From the NCBI GenBank assembly GCA_947624155.1, contig CANQJB010000001.1, positions 1-64,000 on the forward strand: a stretch of DNA of 64,000 nucleotides. The letters are read 5' to 3'. This DNA comes from an uncultured Clostridia bacterium. GTDB lineage: Bacteria > Bacillota > Clostridia > Oscillospirales > Ruminococcaceae. Each line of letters begins with the position of its first letter. The first letter of the stretch is position 1. The notes beneath the pieces were generated by a model, which worked only from the letters and a program-made list of their open reading frames with translations, did not search any database and was not told the DNA's origin. Shown here in pieces: positions 62,555 through 64,000 of this stretch. The position numbers were made by a program, and so were the translations under genes.

Positions 62555-64000
62555 TTATTCGTTGTCCTGAAGCGCGTCATATCCCTCTTCGCCGGTCCTG
62601 ACCCTGACCACGTTCTCAACGTCGTAGACAAATATTTTGCCGTCGCCGATGTGGCCGGTATAAAGAACCTTCTTCGCAGTCTCGATAACCGTTCTGACCG
62701 GAATCTTCGAGACGACGATGTCGACCTGAACCTTCGGGAGCAGGTTGATCTCAACCGGAACTCCGCGGTAATACTCCGGCTTGCCTTTCTGGGCGCCGAA
62801 GCCCATAACGTGTGAAACGGTCATGCCGGTGATACCGAGCTTGTTCATCGCGTTCTTAAGCGCGTCGAATCTCGCTTCCTTGCAGATTATCTCGATCTTA
62901 GTGAACTTGGGCGAATCGCCGCTGAAGGTCGGCATCTTTCTGACAGGAACTGCCTCAGCCTCCGGAACGTCTCCGGTGACGACTGTCGCGCTGTCATAAT
63001 CGCCGTAAGAGCTGAACTTGTCGACCGCGGGCATAAAGTCGGGATAAGCTGAGGGGAGTCCGTGCTCCGGAATGTCGAGACCCATAAGCTCCTCTTCAGA
63101 GGTTACTCTGAGTCCGTGGAACTTCTTAATCAGCGCGAAGAATATTACCATCATCACTGCGGCGTAGGCAGCGACCGAGACAAAACCGAGAAGCTGAATG
63201 CCGAACTGCCTGAAGCTGCCGGTATAGAACAGACCGCTGAGCCCTGCGGGAGCGTCGGGGCTTGCGAGAAGTCCGACCGCGATAGTTCCCCAGATGCCGT
63301 TCGCCATGTGAACGCCTACCGCGCCGACCGGGTCGTCGATATGAAGCTTCATATCGAGCGCCTCAACTACAACGACTACGAGTATTCCCGAGACAAGTCC
63401 GACTATTGCTGCGCCGATCCAGTCGAAGGCGTCGCAGCCGGCGGTAACTCCGACAAGTCCCGCGAGAGAGGCGTTGAGACACATCGAAACATCGGGCTTT
63501 CCGTTCTTGACCCATGTATAGATCATTGTGGTGCAGGTCGCGACAGACGGCGCGACGGTCGTTGTGAGAAAGATCGAAGCGAGCTCAGAGACCGAAGTTG
63601 CGGCGGCGCCGTTGAAGCCGTACCATCCGAGCCAGAGAATGAAGACTCCGAGCGCGCCGAGAGTGATCGAGTGGCCGGGTATCGCGTTGACCTTGACAAC
63701 CTTTCCGCTCTTGTCGCGGACATATTTGCCGATTCTCGGGCCGAGGAAGATCGCGCCGATAAGCGCCGCTATTCCGCCGACCATGTGGATCGCGCAGGAG
63801 CCTGCGTAGTCATGGAATCCGAGCTTTGAGAGCCAGCCGCCGCCCCAGATCCAGTGAGCCTCGATCGGGTAGACGATTAAAGAGATGACCGCGCTGTAAA
63901 TGCAGTAGGCCGAGAACTTTGTTCTCTCCGCCATCGCGCCCGAGACGATTGTCGCGGTAGTCGCGCAGAAAACGAGGTTGAAAACGAATGTTGAAGCTCC
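62555..64000 (-). CDS. amt: Ammonium transporter fused to P-II (Amt-GlnK), partial
   Basis: Partial: the frame is open through the right edge, so the N-terminus is missing; 481 codons are seen. Amt part: CATTATIVSGAMAERTKFSA, HMVGGIAALIGAIFLGPRIG, LGALGVFILWLGWYGFNG and AVGVHMANGIWGTIAVGL, with several membrane helices. After a 50-residue linker, the last about 110 residues are a P-II protein: FTKIEIICKEARFDALKNAM, T-loop QKGKPEYYRGVPVEIN with the usual Tyr, and GHIGDGKIFVYDVENVVRVR. P-II normally plugs Amt when nitrogen is plentiful; here the plug is covalently attached. Confidence 0.95.
   Translation of the reverse strand, partial: GASTFVFNLVFCATTATIVSGAMAERTKFSAYCIYSAVISLIVYPIEAHWIWGGGWLSKLGFHDYAGSCAIHMVGGIAALIGAIFLGPRIGKYVRDKSGKVVKVNAIPGHSITLGALGVFILWLGWYGFNGAAATSVSELASIFLTTTVAPSVATCTTMIYTWVKNGKPDVSMCLNASLAGLVGVTAGCDAFDWIGAAIVGLVSGILVVVVVEALDMKLHIDDPVGAVGVHMANGIWGTIAVGLLASPDAPAGLSGLFYTGSFRQFGIQLLGFVSVAAYAAVMMVIFFALIKKFHGLRVTSEEELMGLDIPEHGLPSAYPDFMPAVDKFSSYGDYDSATVVTGDVPEAEAVPVRKMPTFSGDSPKFTKIEIICKEARFDALKNAMNKLGITGMTVSHVMGFGAQKGKPEYYRGVPVEINLLPKVQVDIVVSKIPVRTVIETAKKVLYTGHIGDGKIFVYDVENVVRVRTGEEGYDALQDNE

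Overview
The window looks like a chromosome segment from an obligately anaerobic, plant-fibre-degrading member of the Clostridia (Bacillota), most likely a Ruminococcaceae/Oscillospiraceae-type gut or rumen organism. The grounds are moderately high G+C coding sequence with strong Shine-Dalgarno sites and textbook sigma-A promoters, a T-box leader, a PyrR-type attenuator, NrdR boxes, a class III (anaerobic) ribonucleotide reductase, a ferredoxin-dependent 2-oxoacid oxidoreductase, several plant-polysaccharide glycosidases and sortase-type wall proteins. No transposase, integrase, phage or CRISPR locus was found.

Layout. 1-2098: initiator tRNA-Met, then an XRE-methyltransferase gene coupled to a long-form purC (minus strand). 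2195-4054: GH51 arabinofuranosidase and a small Cys-rich protein (minus). 4143-11704: a T-box leader whose specifier reads ATC (Ile), followed by an XRE-cupin-acyl-CoA synthetase fusion, a GNAT, a P-loop ATPase, four subunits of a branched-chain 2-oxoacid:ferredoxin oxidoreductase, and ilvE with its own promoter. I read this as a route from branched short-chain fatty acids to branched-chain amino acids, controlled by uncharged tRNA-Ile. 11755-16092: a secreted GH5 endoglucanase with a palindrome next to its promoter, then three tandem paralogous wall-anchored proteins with EEPAA stalks and APATG/APSTG sorting signals. 16094-16951: proC (minus). 17011-24831: hemicellulose and fucoside cluster GH3-GH43-alkD-AKR-GH95.

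24829-52346 is a single-strand (minus) biosynthetic block of 26 genes: pyrC-K-D-F-E-B-I under a PyrR-type attenuator; then purE-C-F-M-N-O-AICARFT-glyA-D-L; then the complete histidine pathway hisZ-G-D-C-B-H-A-F-IE-K. The purine part is unusual: PurN is fused to a GNAT domain, and bifunctional PurH is replaced by a stand-alone AICAR formyltransferase plus an archaeal-type PurO. A second purC of another subfamily lies at the left end of the window.

52428-58006: EamA transporter, then nrdG and nrdD, each preceded by paired NrdR boxes. NrdD carries a C-terminal redoxin with a CPNC motif, and trxB follows. 58088-60840: a LacI-type regulator with an in-frame TGA in its HTH, divergent from a DUF5060/DUF4038-type glycosidase gene with an N-terminal one-base frameshift; both look broken. 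60855-64000: asnB and a partial Amt-GlnK fusion for ammonium uptake, running off the right edge.
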